Notes: generated from the sequence alone by a model not told the origin. A stretch of DNA of 64,000 nt from Actinomadura sp. DC4 (GCF_030406325.1 NZ_JAUEQY010000001.1:248001-312000); one strand, 5' to 3'. Positions 8,070 through 19,809 are shown, counted from the first letter of the stretch. Numbers and translations are program-made.

Positions 8070-9236
8070 ATGGCGAGCAAGCGCGTGCGGCTTGCCCGGA
8101 GCCGCAAAGCGGCGGGCTTCAGTCAGGAGAGGCTGGCCGAGCATCTAGGCGTGGAGCGTACGACTGTTGGGCGCTGGGAGTCCGCGGAGACTGAACCACA
8201 CCCCTGGACGCGGCCGAAGCTGGCTCGTGCCTTGAAAATCACGGCTGATCAACTGCAGGAGTTATTAGACGATGTCGTCCAGGTGCAGAAACGGGGCAGC
8301 GAGCGCTTGTCTTACGTCCTGCAACATCCCTCCAGCGTCGATCTGGTCGCAGTGGCCTACCTCCACGAACGCGTCCGTGAGTTGGACCAGTCCTACGACC
8401 AGTCGCCTTCGACCGCGCTGCTGGGGCCGACCGGGCATGTCCACGGGCAAGTCGGCTATCTCCGCGAAAACGCCACCAACGCGCGGGTGAAAAAGGCGCT
8501 TTACGAGGTCGAGGCAGGATCGGCAACGTTGATGGGTCAATTGGTCTGGGATGTCAGCCAGAGACGTGATCTTCAGGGACCGAATCGCTACTTCGATGAA
8601 GCCGTGCGGGCCGCCAGGCTGGTTCGGGATCCGTGCGCCGAGTCCTATGCGGTGCTCCGAAAGAGCTATGTGGCCCTGTATGGCGAAAAAGACCCCGAGA
8701 AGGGGCTGATGCTGGCCGACGAGGCTGCCGAGGTCGCCAAGCTGTGCAGTCCGTCGCTCACCGGGTTAAGTCTTCTCCATGCAGCCGAGAGTCATGCCAT
8801 TACCGGCAGGCTCAAGGAAACGGAAGATGCGCTGAGGAAAGCCGAGGCCCAGTTCGAACGGATCGACGGGGACGACGTCGCGTCCGAGCACTACACGATC
8901 AACGAGTTCAACCGGCTGGTCGGCTCGTGCTACCTCTTCCTCGATCTACCGGATCGGGCTGAGCCGATCCTTCAGTCGACCGTCCAGGCTCTGAGTGCCA
9001 AGAAGAAGAGCCAGTCCATCGCGCTGGCCAACCTCACGTTGAGTCTCATCCGCCAACGTAAGTTGGACGAGGTGGTGGTGACCATGCACCGGACCATCGA
9101 CGCCGTGGAACAGACCCGCGGCGGTGGTGGGCTGAGCCTGGCCTTCGCCGCGGGCCGGGAACTGCGGCAGTGGCACGGCGAGGCCTGGGTACGAGATATC
9201 CACGATCGCCTCCTTTCCCTGATGGCCGCCGTCTAG
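8070..9236 (+). CDS. XRE-family regulator with C-terminal TPR-like domain
   Basis: 388 residues from the ATG at 8070, preceded by a purine-rich GGAGAGGGCGCGGAG. Residues 5-60 form a lambda-repressor-type HTH (GFSQERLAEHLGVERTTVGRW). The remainder is helical with TPR-like repeats (LMLADEAAEVAKL, LHAAESHAITGRLKETEDAL, SCYLFLDLPDRAEPIL), the layout of actinobacterial HTH-TPR proteins and of peptide-sensing regulators. It likely senses a ligand with the TPR part and controls the divergent operon and itself. Codon use is less GC-extreme than in the housekeeping genes nearby (runs such as GGCGAAAAAGACCCC). The next gene, 5-formyl-THF cyclo-ligase, begins 12 bases later, so the two are co-transcribed. 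Confidence 0.82.
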   Translation: MASKRVRLARSRKAAGFSQERLAEHLGVERTTVGRWESAETEPHPWTRPKLARALKITADQLQELLDDVVQVQKRGSERLSYVLQHPSSVDLVAVAYLHERVRELDQSYDQSPSTALLGPTGHVHGQVGYLRENATNARVKKALYEVEAGSATLMGQLVWDVSQRRDLQGPNRYFDEAVRAARLVRDPCAESYAVLRKSYVALYGEKDPEKGLMLADEAAEVAKLCSPSLTGLSLLHAAESHAITGRLKETEDALRKAEAQFERIDGDDVASEHYTINEFNRLVGSCYLFLDLPDRAEPILQSTVQALSAKKKSQSIALANLTLSLIRQRKLDEVVVTMHRTIDAVEQTRGGGGLSLAFAAGRELRQWHGEAWVRDIHDRLLSLMAAV

Positions 9237-9248
9237 AGAGAGGTTCAC

Positions 9249-9965
9249 GTGGGAATCGACCAGGACAAGCAGGTGGTCCGTGACAAGGCGTGGCGTCTGC
9301 TCGACCGTGAAGGTGTCGTGCCCGGGAATTCGTATGGGAAAATCCCGGCTTTCAGCGGTGCTGAACTCGCCGCCGAGCGACTGGCCGGAACACCTGAGTG
9401 GGGACGTGCGGTAACGATCAAGGCCAACCCTGACTTCGCGCAGTTGCCGGTGCGGGTTCGTGCGCTGAATGACGGCAAGCTTGTCTACATGGCCGTGCCG
9501 AAGATCGCCGGTGAACAGCCGTTTTTCTTGCTCGATCCCACGGACACGACGGTCGATCCTCGGCAGGCGGCGGAGAAGAGAAGCGCTGGACAGAACGCAC
9601 CGCGCGTCGGTATCGAGGAGATGCGGCCGATCGACATGGTCATCTGCGGGAGCGTGGCGGTGAACCGCTCGGGTGCGCGGCTGGGCAAGGGGGCGGGCTA
9701 CTCCGACCTGGAAGTCGCGTTGCTCGTCGAAGCGGGTCTGGTGACCTCGCAAACCGTCATCGTCGCGCCTGTGCATCGGCTCCAAGTCATCGACGACGTG
9801 ATCCCGGAGACGACGCACGACTTCAGCGTGGACCTCATCGTGACGCCCGAACAGGTGATCCGCTGCGGCAATCCACGGCGGCCTGAGGGCATCATCGGGG
9901 AGGCGCTGAAGGAAGAGCAGATCACCACCATTCCGCTGCTCTCGAAGCGGCGCGCCTCGCGGTAG
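9249..9965 (+). CDS. 5-formyltetrahydrofolate cyclo-ligase family protein
   Basis: 238 residues. The family pattern is clear: an N-terminal helix (DQDKQVVRDKAWRLLDREG), the IDMVICGSVAVNRSGARLGKG strand and loop, and GKGAGYSDLE at 146-155, which replaces the usual GxGGGYYDR nucleotide/folate loop and keeps the Tyr-x-Asp. The C-terminal DLIVTPEQVI strand also fits. The enzyme makes 5,10-methenyl-THF from 5-formyl-THF with ATP, feeding one-carbon units to thymidylate and purine synthesis. Many genomes carry such paralogues besides the housekeeping copy. Placement with an XRE-TPR regulator and opposite a dTMP-kinase/radical SAM operon suggests a folate or C1 link to that system. It ends four bases before the convergent dnaE2 stop. 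Confidence 0.85.
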   Translation: MGIDQDKQVVRDKAWRLLDREGVVPGNSYGKIPAFSGAELAAERLAGTPEWGRAVTIKANPDFAQLPVRVRALNDGKLVYMAVPKIAGEQPFFLLDPTDTTVDPRQAAEKRSAGQNAPRVGIEEMRPIDMVICGSVAVNRSGARLGKGAGYSDLEVALLVEAGLVTSQTVIVAPVHRLQVIDDVIPETTHDFSVDLIVTPEQVIRCGNPRRPEGIIGEALKEEQITTIPLLSKRRASR

Positions 9966-9968
9966 CGG

Positions 9969-13214
<3,246 letters not shown>

Positions 13215-13226
13215 GGCCCCTCCTTC

Positions 13227-14756
13227 TCAGGCGTATCCGGCCTCGGCGTACCAGCGGCCGCCCTCGACGACGAGCAGGTGGGCCCCGCCGTCGTCGGTGA
13301 CCACCTGGAACCGGGCACGGCGTCGCGTACGGGCCGGGTCCCACCAGCGCTCGCGGGCCGGCCACGGGCCCGTCCACGCGGTCACCCCCAGGCGGCGCCC
13401 GGCGATCTCGACGTGCCGCGGCGGCGCCGACACCGCGCAGCGGGCGTCCACCGTGACGGGTGCGCCGCCGGCGTCGGTCACCGCGGCGGGCAGCGGCTCG
13501 CGGTGGACGGTGGACGGCGGCGGGTCGGGGATCCTTCCCGGCCACGGCCCCGCGGCGGCCTCGGCCGGGGGCAGGTCGCCGAAGGGCACCCGGACGACGT
13601 GCTCCGCGGGGCCGCGCCCGCCGGCGGGGTACGGGCGGGTGATCGCCTGGTGGCCGAGCATGGCCTGGACCCGCGCGGCGGCGCGGGCGACGCGGTCGGA
13701 GACCGAGGTCCCGCCCCACAGGGCCTCCTGGTGGCCGTCGTCGGCGACGAGCTGGTCGGGCAGGAGCCGCAGCAGCGCGACGCCGCCCTCCCCCTCCTCG
13801 TCCCTGGTCTCCCACGACGAGAGCTGCCAGCGGACGCGCTCGGCGACGGCGAGGGCGGACAGCGCCCCATCGTGCCGCCACAGGCGGGTGAGGGTACGCC
13901 CGTCGGCGCCGGTCACCTCGATCCCGAGGCGTACGCAGGTCAGGGCCTCGGCGGCGAGCGCCGCGTGCAGGCGCTCGGCGAGGGACTTGGCGGCGAAGAT
14001 GACCTGTTCGGCGGCCGCGGCGGGCGGGTCGAACTCCGCCGTCACGCTGAGGTCGGCGAGCGGCGCGCGCGGCGCCGGCGGCCGGGGGGACAGCCCGCGG
14101 GCCAGCCGGTGCGCCCGTACCTCGTCCGCTCCGAAACGCCCCGTCACGTCCCGTGCCGGCAGCGCCGCGAACGCCCCGAGCGTGCGGACGCCGAGCCGGA
14201 CGAGCAGGCCGGCGAGCTCGGGCCGGCCGAGCACGCTCACGGGGTACGGGGCGAGGAAGGCGGGCGTGCCGCCCTCGGGCACCACGAGGCCGCCCTCGCC
14301 GGCACGGGCGGCCAGCTCCGCCGCGAACAGGCCGTCGGCGACGCCCGCGCCGCAGTCGAAGCCGAGCTCGACCACGGTGTCCTGCACGTGGACGCGCAGG
14401 GACTCCTCGTCGGAGGCGCCGCCGCCGTGGAAGCGGGCCGCGCCGTGCGCGGGGATCGCGCAGACCCCGGGCCGTACGATCTCCACCCAGGGCGTGACGC
14501 CCGAGACGGCCACCGCCACCGACTCGAAGCGCCGCCCCTCGGCGTCGGGGTCACGGTCACGGACCTCAAGGCCGGGACAGTGCCGCTGCGCGTCGCGCAC
14601 CCGCTGCCCGCGCCGTACGCCCGACGCCCGCGCCGCCGCCGAACACGCCTCGACCAGGGCCCCGGAGACCACGGCGGCCGGTGTGGCGGCGTCCATCCCG
14701 AGCGCGGTGATCGGCCAGTCGGGACACCACACCACCAGGGCCCGCGCGGCGGTCAT
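13227..14756 (-). CDS. imuB: ImuB, inactive Y-family polymerase-like mutasome adaptor
   Basis: 509 residues from the ATG at 14756, which overlaps the imuA' stop (ATGA). The N-terminus ALVVWCPDWPITALGM occupies the place where active Y-family polymerases have the first catalytic Asp (DMDAFFAS), and the fingers region SGVRRGQRVRDAQRHCPGL matches ImuB. The little-finger and C-terminal parts follow (PRAPLADLSVTAEFDPP, then WWDPARTRRRARFQVVTDDG). With catalytic carboxylates missing it is a scaffold that tethers DnaE2 to the beta clamp and ImuA'. A clear QL(S/D)LF-type clamp motif was not spotted; QLSSWE is the nearest. Confidence 0.92.
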   Translation of the reverse strand: MTAARALVVWCPDWPITALGMDAATPAAVVSGALVEACSAAARASGVRRGQRVRDAQRHCPGLEVRDRDPDAEGRRFESVAVAVSGVTPWVEIVRPGVCAIPAHGAARFHGGGASDEESLRVHVQDTVVELGFDCGAGVADGLFAAELAARAGEGGLVVPEGGTPAFLAPYPVSVLGRPELAGLLVRLGVRTLGAFAALPARDVTGRFGADEVRAHRLARGLSPRPPAPRAPLADLSVTAEFDPPAAAAEQVIFAAKSLAERLHAALAAEALTCVRLGIEVTGADGRTLTRLWRHDGALSALAVAERVRWQLSSWETRDEEGEGGVALLRLLPDQLVADDGHQEALWGGTSVSDRVARAAARVQAMLGHQAITRPYPAGGRGPAEHVVRVPFGDLPPAEAAAGPWPGRIPDPPPSTVHREPLPAAVTDAGGAPVTVDARCAVSAPPRHVEIAGRRLGVTAWTGPWPARERWWDPARTRRRARFQVVTDDGGAHLLVVEGGRWYAEAGYA

Positions 14757-15412
14757 CCGGCCACCGCGATCGTCCGGGTCCCGGCCGCGACCTCGGCCGG
14801 GCGGAGGGAACCGTCCGGGCCGGGCAGCCAGAGCCAGGCCCGCCGTCCGGGCCCGGCCGCCCCGCGCCCGGAGGAGACCACCAGGGCCTGGCGTCCGCGC
14901 AGGTGCCCGGTGCCCGCGCCGAGCCCGGACCAGCGGCTCGTCTCGACGTGGAGCCGGAGGTGCGCGCCCTCCCACGGCCCGGTCACGACCAGGGCGCAGC
15001 CGTTGCGGCGGGCCAGCGCGGTCAGCCTCCGCGTCACCTGCGGCGCGGGCCGGTCCGGCGGCCGGGTGAGCACCAGCGCGCAGCCGTCGGTCAGCGCGGC
15101 GACGACGTCGGCCCATCGCGGGCCGGGCTCGTCGACGAGCAGCACCCGCGTGGGGTCGCCGCCCATCGACATGGCGGCGGCGAGATGCGCCTCGGGCAGC
15201 CCGACGACGGCGCACCACCGCTCCCCGAGACCGGCCGTCAGCGCCAGCGCCAGGGCGGCCGAACCCTCGACGGCGGTGATCGTCCCGGGGCGCAACCCGC
15301 CCTCGGGCACCACGTCGTGCAGTACGGGGGGTACGGGAATCAGCACAGGGGGTGGCAGAGGCGCCAACCCGTGCGTGACCTGCGCTGATAGTTCGCCCAC
15401 GCCGACCATCAT
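14753..15412 (-). CDS. imuA': ImuA' (RecA-like mutasome protein)
   Basis: Up to 219 residues, first gene of the mutasome operon. PEGGLRPGTITAVEGSAAL matches the RecA-like N-terminal core of actinobacterial ImuA', and WCAVVGLPEAHLAAAMSMGGD and RVLLVDEPGPRWADVVAAL continue it; a degenerate P-loop replaces the Walker A of RecA. The protein links RecA and ImuB in translesion synthesis. Two adjacent ATGs (15412 and 15409) start it, and the LexA box directly abuts them, which leaves no space for a ribosome site. Either the mRNA is leaderless or translation starts at the GTG at 15400 or later. Confidence 0.88.
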   Translation of the reverse strand: MMVGVGELSAQVTHGLAPLPPPVLIPVPPVLHDVVPEGGLRPGTITAVEGSAALALALTAGLGERWCAVVGLPEAHLAAAMSMGGDPTRVLLVDEPGPRWADVVAALTDGCALVLTRPPDRPAPQVTRRLTALARRNGCALVVTGPWEGAHLRLHVETSRWSGLGAGTGHLRGRQALVVSSGRGAAGPGRRAWLWLPGPDGSLRPAEVAAGTRTIAVAG

Positions 15413-15427
15413 CGAACATGAGTTCGA
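15412..15427. promoter_or_regulatory. LexA (SOS) box of the mutasome operon
   Basis: TCGAACATGAGTTCGA is a perfect actinobacterial SOS box: TCGAAC-N4-GTTCGA. It ends exactly at the first ATG of imuA', so LexA bound here would block the promoter and the transcription start of imuA'-imuB-dnaE2. A TTGATT about 15431-15436 (bottom strand) could be the -35. DNA damage would relieve repression through LexA cleavage. Confidence 0.93.
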
Positions 15428-15502
15428 CCGAAATCAAGTCGAGGTGCGCCTGATTCGTCACCTTTGAGGCTGTGGCACTCCGCCGGTGACCATCACTTGC
15501 TC

Positions 15503-15523
15503 ATATAAAGATCGTCGGTATAT
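15503..15523. promoter_or_regulatory. AT-rich inverted repeat upstream of the PadR gene
   Basis: ATATA and TATAT separated by 11 bases, in the only AT-rich stretch before the PadR start at 15533. PadR proteins often bind AT-rich dyads over their own -10 region, so this is a likely autoregulatory operator and promoter. Confidence 0.5.
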
Positions 15524-15532
15524 AACGTTGGT

Positions 15533-15880
15533 ATGAGTAAGGCCATGCAGGAACCCACGTTCCTGATCCTGACCGCGCTGGCCGACGGGCCGCAGCACGG
15601 GTACGGGATCATCTCCGACGCCGAACGGATCTCCGCCGGGCGCACCCGCCTGCGCGCGGGCACCTTGTACGCGGCGCTGGACCGGCTCCAGTCCGATGGG
15701 CTGATCACCGCCGACCGCGAAGAAATCGTGGACGGCCGGCTACGCCGCTACTACCGGCTGACCGATGACGGCGCCGCCGCCCTGGCGGCCGAGGTCGACG
15801 CGCTCCGCCGCCGTACCGAGGCCGCCGCCCGCCGCCTCGCCTCCCTCACGCGCCTGGACCGCGGCGCATCCCCCGCCTGA
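15533..15880 (+). CDS. PadR-family transcriptional regulator
   Basis: 115-residue PadR of the short subfamily. The winged helix is complete: FLILTALADGPQHGYGII, then RAGTLYAALDRLQSDGLI with the typical GTLY motif and the wing YYRLTDDGAAAL, followed by one dimerisation helix. It is divergent from the mutasome operon and 22 bases upstream of a membrane protein gene of the type that accompanies these regulators in actinobacteria. It probably represses the pair and responds to a small molecule or membrane stress. Confidence 0.9.
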   Translation: MSKAMQEPTFLILTALADGPQHGYGIISDAERISAGRTRLRAGTLYAALDRLQSDGLITADREEIVDGRLRRYYRLTDDGAAALAAEVDALRRRTEAAARRLASLTRLDRGASPA

Positions 15881-15902
15881 TCGACCTCCCGGAAGGACCG
15901 CG

Positions 15903-16961
15903 TTGAGCACGCTCGAGGACCGTTACCGCCGCCTGCTGGCCTGGTATCCCGCCGACCATCGGTCGGACCATGAGCAGGAGATGCTGGGTGTACTGCTGGC
16001 CGGAGCACGTCCCGGCCAGGCCCGCCCCTCTGCCGCCGACACCTTCGACCTGCTGCGCGGCGCCGTCCGGGTGCGTCTGCGCAGAGCCGTCAGTGCATCC
16101 GATGCCCCGGGCTGGCCTGCCGCCACCGCCATCGCCGGGTTCCTGGCCGCCCTCCTGCTCGTCGCGGACGGCCTGCGATTCGCCGTCGAGATGCCCCAAG
16201 CCGTATCCCAATTCGCCGATACACGAGCACACAGCTCCTTCTCCCTGCCGCACCTGCTGGCCTTCTACTTCGGCCCCGCTCCCTACTGGCTGGCCTGGCT
16301 CACCATCGCGGTCCTGGCCTGGCGCGGCGGCCGACGTCCCGCCACGCTCGCCGCGTGTACGGTCACCGCCGCCCAGCTCCTGCTCGCCCTCTACGGGACG
16401 GGCACGACGATGTGGGGGTCGTCCTATTCCGTGGTCCTGGCGAACATCTCCCTGCCGCTCGCGCTCGTGGTCACCGCCTCGCTGCTGGCGTCCCCGGGCC
16501 CCCGCCACGGCGCGGAACTCCTCGGCCGCCGTGCGATCCTCGGAGCGGCGGCCACGGCCGCCATCCTCGTCGCACTGACCACGTCGCCGCTGTTCAGCCT
16601 GCTCTTTCCCACGCCGACCTTTCCTGCGACACCCGAGTCGTTGCACGCCTTCCTGAGCCGGGGGCACCGGTGGAACGTGCTGCAACTGGTCGCCTTGCTG
16701 ACGATCGCCGTCCTCCTCCTCGTCGTCTTGGCCCGCACCTACGAGGGCCGGCGCGCCTGCGCCCTGCTGGCCTTCCCGGCCGCCCCCGTGATCGCCAGGT
16801 GCGGACAGGCGGTCGCCAGCGGAACCATCGACGGCAGTGCCAGCGTCTCCCGCCTGCTGGTCGACGGCCTCGTCGGCTTCGCCCTGGTCATGCTCTGCGT
16901 CCGCCTCGCCGAAATCCCGTCCAGAAACCGCACCGGCGACCGCGAGCGGCACCCCGCCTGA
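15903..16961 (+). CDS. PadR-linked multi-pass membrane protein
   Basis: 352 residues starting at a TTG with a GGAAGGA site; the N-terminus LEDRYRRLLAWYPADHR is a recognisable signature of proteins encoded next to PadR regulators. After about 70 cytoplasmic residues come seven or so hydrophobic segments (for example AIAGFLAALLLVADGL, WLAWLTIAVLAW, LVALLTIAVLLLVVL, LVDGLVGFALVMLCVRL). No transporter or enzyme motif is seen. Function unknown; the fixed pairing suggests that the PadR protein controls it or is controlled by it. It ends 18 bases before the convergent Clp-like gene. Confidence 0.75.
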   Translation: MSTLEDRYRRLLAWYPADHRSDHEQEMLGVLLAGARPGQARPSAADTFDLLRGAVRVRLRRAVSASDAPGWPAATAIAGFLAALLLVADGLRFAVEMPQAVSQFADTRAHSSFSLPHLLAFYFGPAPYWLAWLTIAVLAWRGGRRPATLAACTVTAAQLLLALYGTGTTMWGSSYSVVLANISLPLALVVTASLLASPGPRHGAELLGRRAILGAAATAAILVALTTSPLFSLLFPTPTFPATPESLHAFLSRGHRWNVLQLVALLTIAVLLLVVLARTYEGRRACALLAFPAAPVIARCGQAVASGTIDGSASVSRLLVDGLVGFALVMLCVRLAEIPSRNRTGDRERHPA

Positions 16962-16979
16962 CGGGCCGGGCGCCGTGGG

Positions 16980-18485
16980 TCAGCTCATCGCCCAGATCTC
17001 CGCGTCGTGGTGCGTCGCCGGTGCCGAGGCGTCCCGCCGCCTCCCCGGCTGTTCGCCGGAGCCGCCCGAGATGATCGCGAGCGCGTCGGCCACGTCGGAC
17101 TCGTCCACCCTCGCGGCCGCGGCGAGTCCGGCCGTCTCCATGTCCTTCCGCTCGCGCGTCAGCTTCTTCATCGTGTCGAGAAGCGCCGCCGCCCGTACGA
17201 AGTCCTGGGAGTCGATGTAGAACTCCTTCTCCCGGCGGGCGGCGGCGATCCTCTGGTCCAGGTCGCGTAACCCGGGGTCCGTCGTCGCGCGCATGTGGAC
17301 CTGCGCCCCCGTCAGGTCGAGAAGGTCGATCGCCTTTCCGGGCATCGGCCGGTCGGGGAGGTGCCTCCCGGCGAGGCGGGCGACCGCTTCGAGGGCGGCG
17401 TCGGTGAACTCCACCTGGTGGTGGGCCTGGTAGCGGCAGCGGAGGGCCTTGAGGATCTCCAGGGTGTCCGCGATCGTCGGCTCGGCGACCTGGATCGCCT
17501 GGAACCGGCGTTCGAGGGCCGCGTCGCCCCGCAGGTAGTGGCGGTGTTCGGCCGGTGTCACCGTGGCGATGACGCGTACCTCGCCCCGGAGGAGCATCGG
17601 CTTCAGGATCGAGGCGGCGTCCATCGCGTCTTCCGTTGCGCTCGCGCCGGTCAGGGTCTGGACGTCCTCCACGAAGACGACGATGTCCTCGTGCCTGCCG
17701 ATCTCGGCCTGGATGACCTCCTGCTGCCTCCTGAGGTCGACCGGCCGGGAGCCGTTCCGGAGAGTTCCCAGTTCGAGGGCGTGGATCCGCACGCCCCGCA
17801 GGGGCGACGGCACCTGGGAGCCGGCGATCTTGTGCGCGACCCCCCTGGCCACGGCCGTCTTTCCCACACCGTGCTCGCCGATGAGCATCGCGCTGTTCCT
17901 GGTGCGGAGCATCAGGACCCGCATGACGCGCTTGATCTCCTCCTCACGCCCGATGACCGGATCGAGCCTGCCCTCGGACGCGGCCCGGGTCAGGTCGCGG
18001 CCGAACTGCCCGAGCACGAGAGCGTCCGGCCGGACCGCTTCCACGACCGGGTGCCCGCCCAGTAACTGGATCATCTGTGCCCGCACCCGGCCCGGGTCGG
18101 CGCCCAGCTTCGCCAGGATCCGGACGCCCGCGCCCTCTCCCTCGCCGATCAGCCCGAGCAGGATGTGCTCGGGCTCGATGTCGTCGTGGGCGAGCTCCCG
18201 CGCTTCGCGCAGCGAGAGGTCGAGGGCCTTCTTGGCCTGCGGGCTGAACGGGATGTGGCCCGCGAACGGCTGCCGCTCCGGTTCGGCGATCTCGTGGACC
18301 TGCGCGCGTGCGGCCTCGACGCCGACGCCGAAGTACTCCAGGGCCTTGGCGGCCACACCCCCGCGCTCATGGAGGAGACCCAGGAGGAGGTGTTCGGTGC
18401 CGGTGCGGCCGGCCCCGAGCAGCCTGGCCTCTTCCTGGGCCGCGACGACGGCCTGCCGTGCGCGGCCGGTGAACCTCTCATACAT
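16980..18485 (-). CDS. ClpC-like single-AAA+ ATPase coupled to a caspase
   Basis: 501 residues. Residues 1-145 are a double Clp N-domain (YERFTGRARQAVVAAQEEA and FSPQAKKALDLSLREA). One AAA+ module follows, with Walker A GEHGVGKT at 203-210 and the arginine-finger region ALERRFQAIQV, then a partial coiled middle domain (LRDLDQRIAAARREKEFY). The second AAA+ domain of ClpC is absent and the ClpP-docking loop is not seen, so this is not a normal ClpC. The Walker B strand reads VVFVEDVQTL at about 269-278, that is Glu-Asp where ClpC has Asp-Glu. The start overlaps the caspase stop by eight bases. It may load or regulate the caspase or work as an unfoldase adaptor. Confidence 0.85.
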   Translation of the reverse strand: MYERFTGRARQAVVAAQEEARLLGAGRTGTEHLLLGLLHERGGVAAKALEYFGVGVEAARAQVHEIAEPERQPFAGHIPFSPQAKKALDLSLREARELAHDDIEPEHILLGLIGEGEGAGVRILAKLGADPGRVRAQMIQLLGGHPVVEAVRPDALVLGQFGRDLTRAASEGRLDPVIGREEEIKRVMRVLMLRTRNSAMLIGEHGVGKTAVARGVAHKIAGSQVPSPLRGVRIHALELGTLRNGSRPVDLRRQQEVIQAEIGRHEDIVVFVEDVQTLTGASATEDAMDAASILKPMLLRGEVRVIATVTPAEHRHYLRGDAALERRFQAIQVAEPTIADTLEILKALRCRYQAHHQVEFTDAALEAVARLAGRHLPDRPMPGKAIDLLDLTGAQVHMRATTDPGLRDLDQRIAAARREKEFYIDSQDFVRAAALLDTMKKLTRERKDMETAGLAAAARVDESDVADALAIISGGSGEQPGRRRDASAPATHHDAEIWAMS

Positions 18486-19809
18486 CGGTGCCCCCGGATC
18501 GCCGGCTCAGTAAGGCGTCGAGATCGCTCCGCGCGCGCCGGGTGTGCGGATGATCGGGGGCCAGGGTGCGTTCCCGCGTCGCGATCACCTCGCGGAGCAG
18601 CGCGGACGCCTCGTCCAGGTCGCCGGTCAAGGTAAGGTTGCGGGCCAGCATGTGCCCCGTGCGCAGCGTGTCCGGGTCCTCCGGGCCGAGGATCCGCCGG
18701 CGGTCGGGCAGCAGGACCCGCAGGAGGGCGACGGCCTCGTCCCGGTGGCCGGCCTCCCCGAGGTTGACGGCCAGGAACTGGCGGGTCCGCAGCGTGTCCG
18801 GCTCGGCCTCGGCGCCGCGCCGCCGTAACTGTTCCGCGAGGAGTTCCCGCAGCATCGCCGCGCCTTCCAGGGGGTCGCCCGCACCGCCCAGGCCGTGGGC
18901 CAGGAACTGCCGGGTACGCAGGGTGTCAGGGTGGCCGGGTCCCAGCACGCGCGTCTGCTCGGCCAGGATCACGCGGAGCAGCTCGACGGCACCCGCCCAG
19001 TCGCCGCCTTCGCCCAGCGCGATGGCCGCGGCCTGGCGCTCCAGCAGGAGCGGCACCGCCGTCGCCGCGTACGCCCGGTTGCGTGCGAACGCGAGCAGCT
19101 CGGCGGTGCGCGTGCAGCGCTTCTGGGGCTCTGACAGGCCCTCCGCCTTCATGGTGACCCGAAGGTGGAGGTACAGGTCCTCGATCGTGAACAACTCGGG
19201 CCCGTCGGCGACGCCCTCGCGGAGCAGGCGGAGCAGCCGGCCGGTGAACGCGGTGTGCTCCTCGCCGGGGAGGATCAGCGCCACCTGGTCGCGCTGCGCG
19301 GAGGCGAGCACGTAGGTGCCCTCGACGTCGATCTGGCCCATCATCGCGGTCACCGGATCGGCCATCGCGTCGGTGGTCACCCGGCCCGAGAAGCAGCAGT
19401 CCAAGATGATGATCTTGGTGGCGGCCGGGCTGTCCAGCACCGCGTTGCGCAGCTTGTCGTACTCCAGCGAGCTGAACTCCGGATCGCCCCACTCGCTTTC
19501 CGGCAGCGCTAGGTACAGGTCGTGCCGCCGGCCGCCCACCAGGCCGTGACCGGTGTAGGAGACGAGGAGGAGGTCGCCGGCCTGCCTGGCCGAGGCCCGG
19601 AGCTCCCGGCCGATCAGGCGGAGATCGCCTTCGTCCATCAGCACGGTGCAGTGGGATTCGGGGACCAGCCCGTAGTCCGGATCGGTCAGGGCCGCCGCGA
19701 GATCGCCGACGGTCCTGCCGACCGCCGGGAGGTTCGGCAGCTTCTCGTCGTCATAGGCACCGGCGCCGATGAGTACGACACGAGAGCGTTGCGGGTCCGG
19801 GACGTGCAC
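18478..19809 (-). CDS. Caspase-like peptidase (C14) with TPR repeats
   Basis: 443 residues from the GTG at 19809, which has GAGGAG at proper spacing (a GTG at 19815 would be too close). Residues 1-240 are a caspase/metacaspase fold: VVLIGAGAYDD at the first strand, the catalytic His in LLVSYTGHGL (about 88) and the Cys in IIILDCCFSGRV (about 139). From about 255 to the end there are TPR units of the kinesin-light-chain type (repeated R-x-LGPxHPDTLR). The TPR part probably senses a partner, and the caspase part cuts proteins once triggered. It is coupled to the Clp-like ATPase gene. Such proteins occur in bacterial conflict and programmed-death systems; the trigger and substrates are unknown. 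Confidence 0.88.
   Translation of the reverse strand: MHVPDPQRSRVVLIGAGAYDDEKLPNLPAVGRTVGDLAAALTDPDYGLVPESHCTVLMDEGDLRLIGRELRASARQAGDLLLVSYTGHGLVGGRRHDLYLALPESEWGDPEFSSLEYDKLRNAVLDSPAATKIIILDCCFSGRVTTDAMADPVTAMMGQIDVEGTYVLASAQRDQVALILPGEEHTAFTGRLLRLLREGVADGPELFTIEDLYLHLRVTMKAEGLSEPQKRCTRTAELLAFARNRAYAATAVPLLLERQAAAIALGEGGDWAGAVELLRVILAEQTRVLGPGHPDTLRTRQFLAHGLGGAGDPLEGAAMLRELLAEQLRRRGAEAEPDTLRTRQFLAVNLGEAGHRDEAVALLRVLLPDRRRILGPEDPDTLRTGHMLARNLTLTGDLDEASALLREVIATRERTLAPDHPHTRRARSDLDALLSRRSGGTDV

Noticed and set aside
3709-9965. Integrative conjugative element
   Set aside because: NUDIX, XRE and an excisionase-like HTH occur on such elements, but no integrase, Rep, Tra or att-flanking tRNA is seen here.
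16980-18485. Housekeeping clpC
   Set aside because: Second AAA+ domain missing, Walker B changed and the gene is coupled to a caspase; not the normal ClpC.
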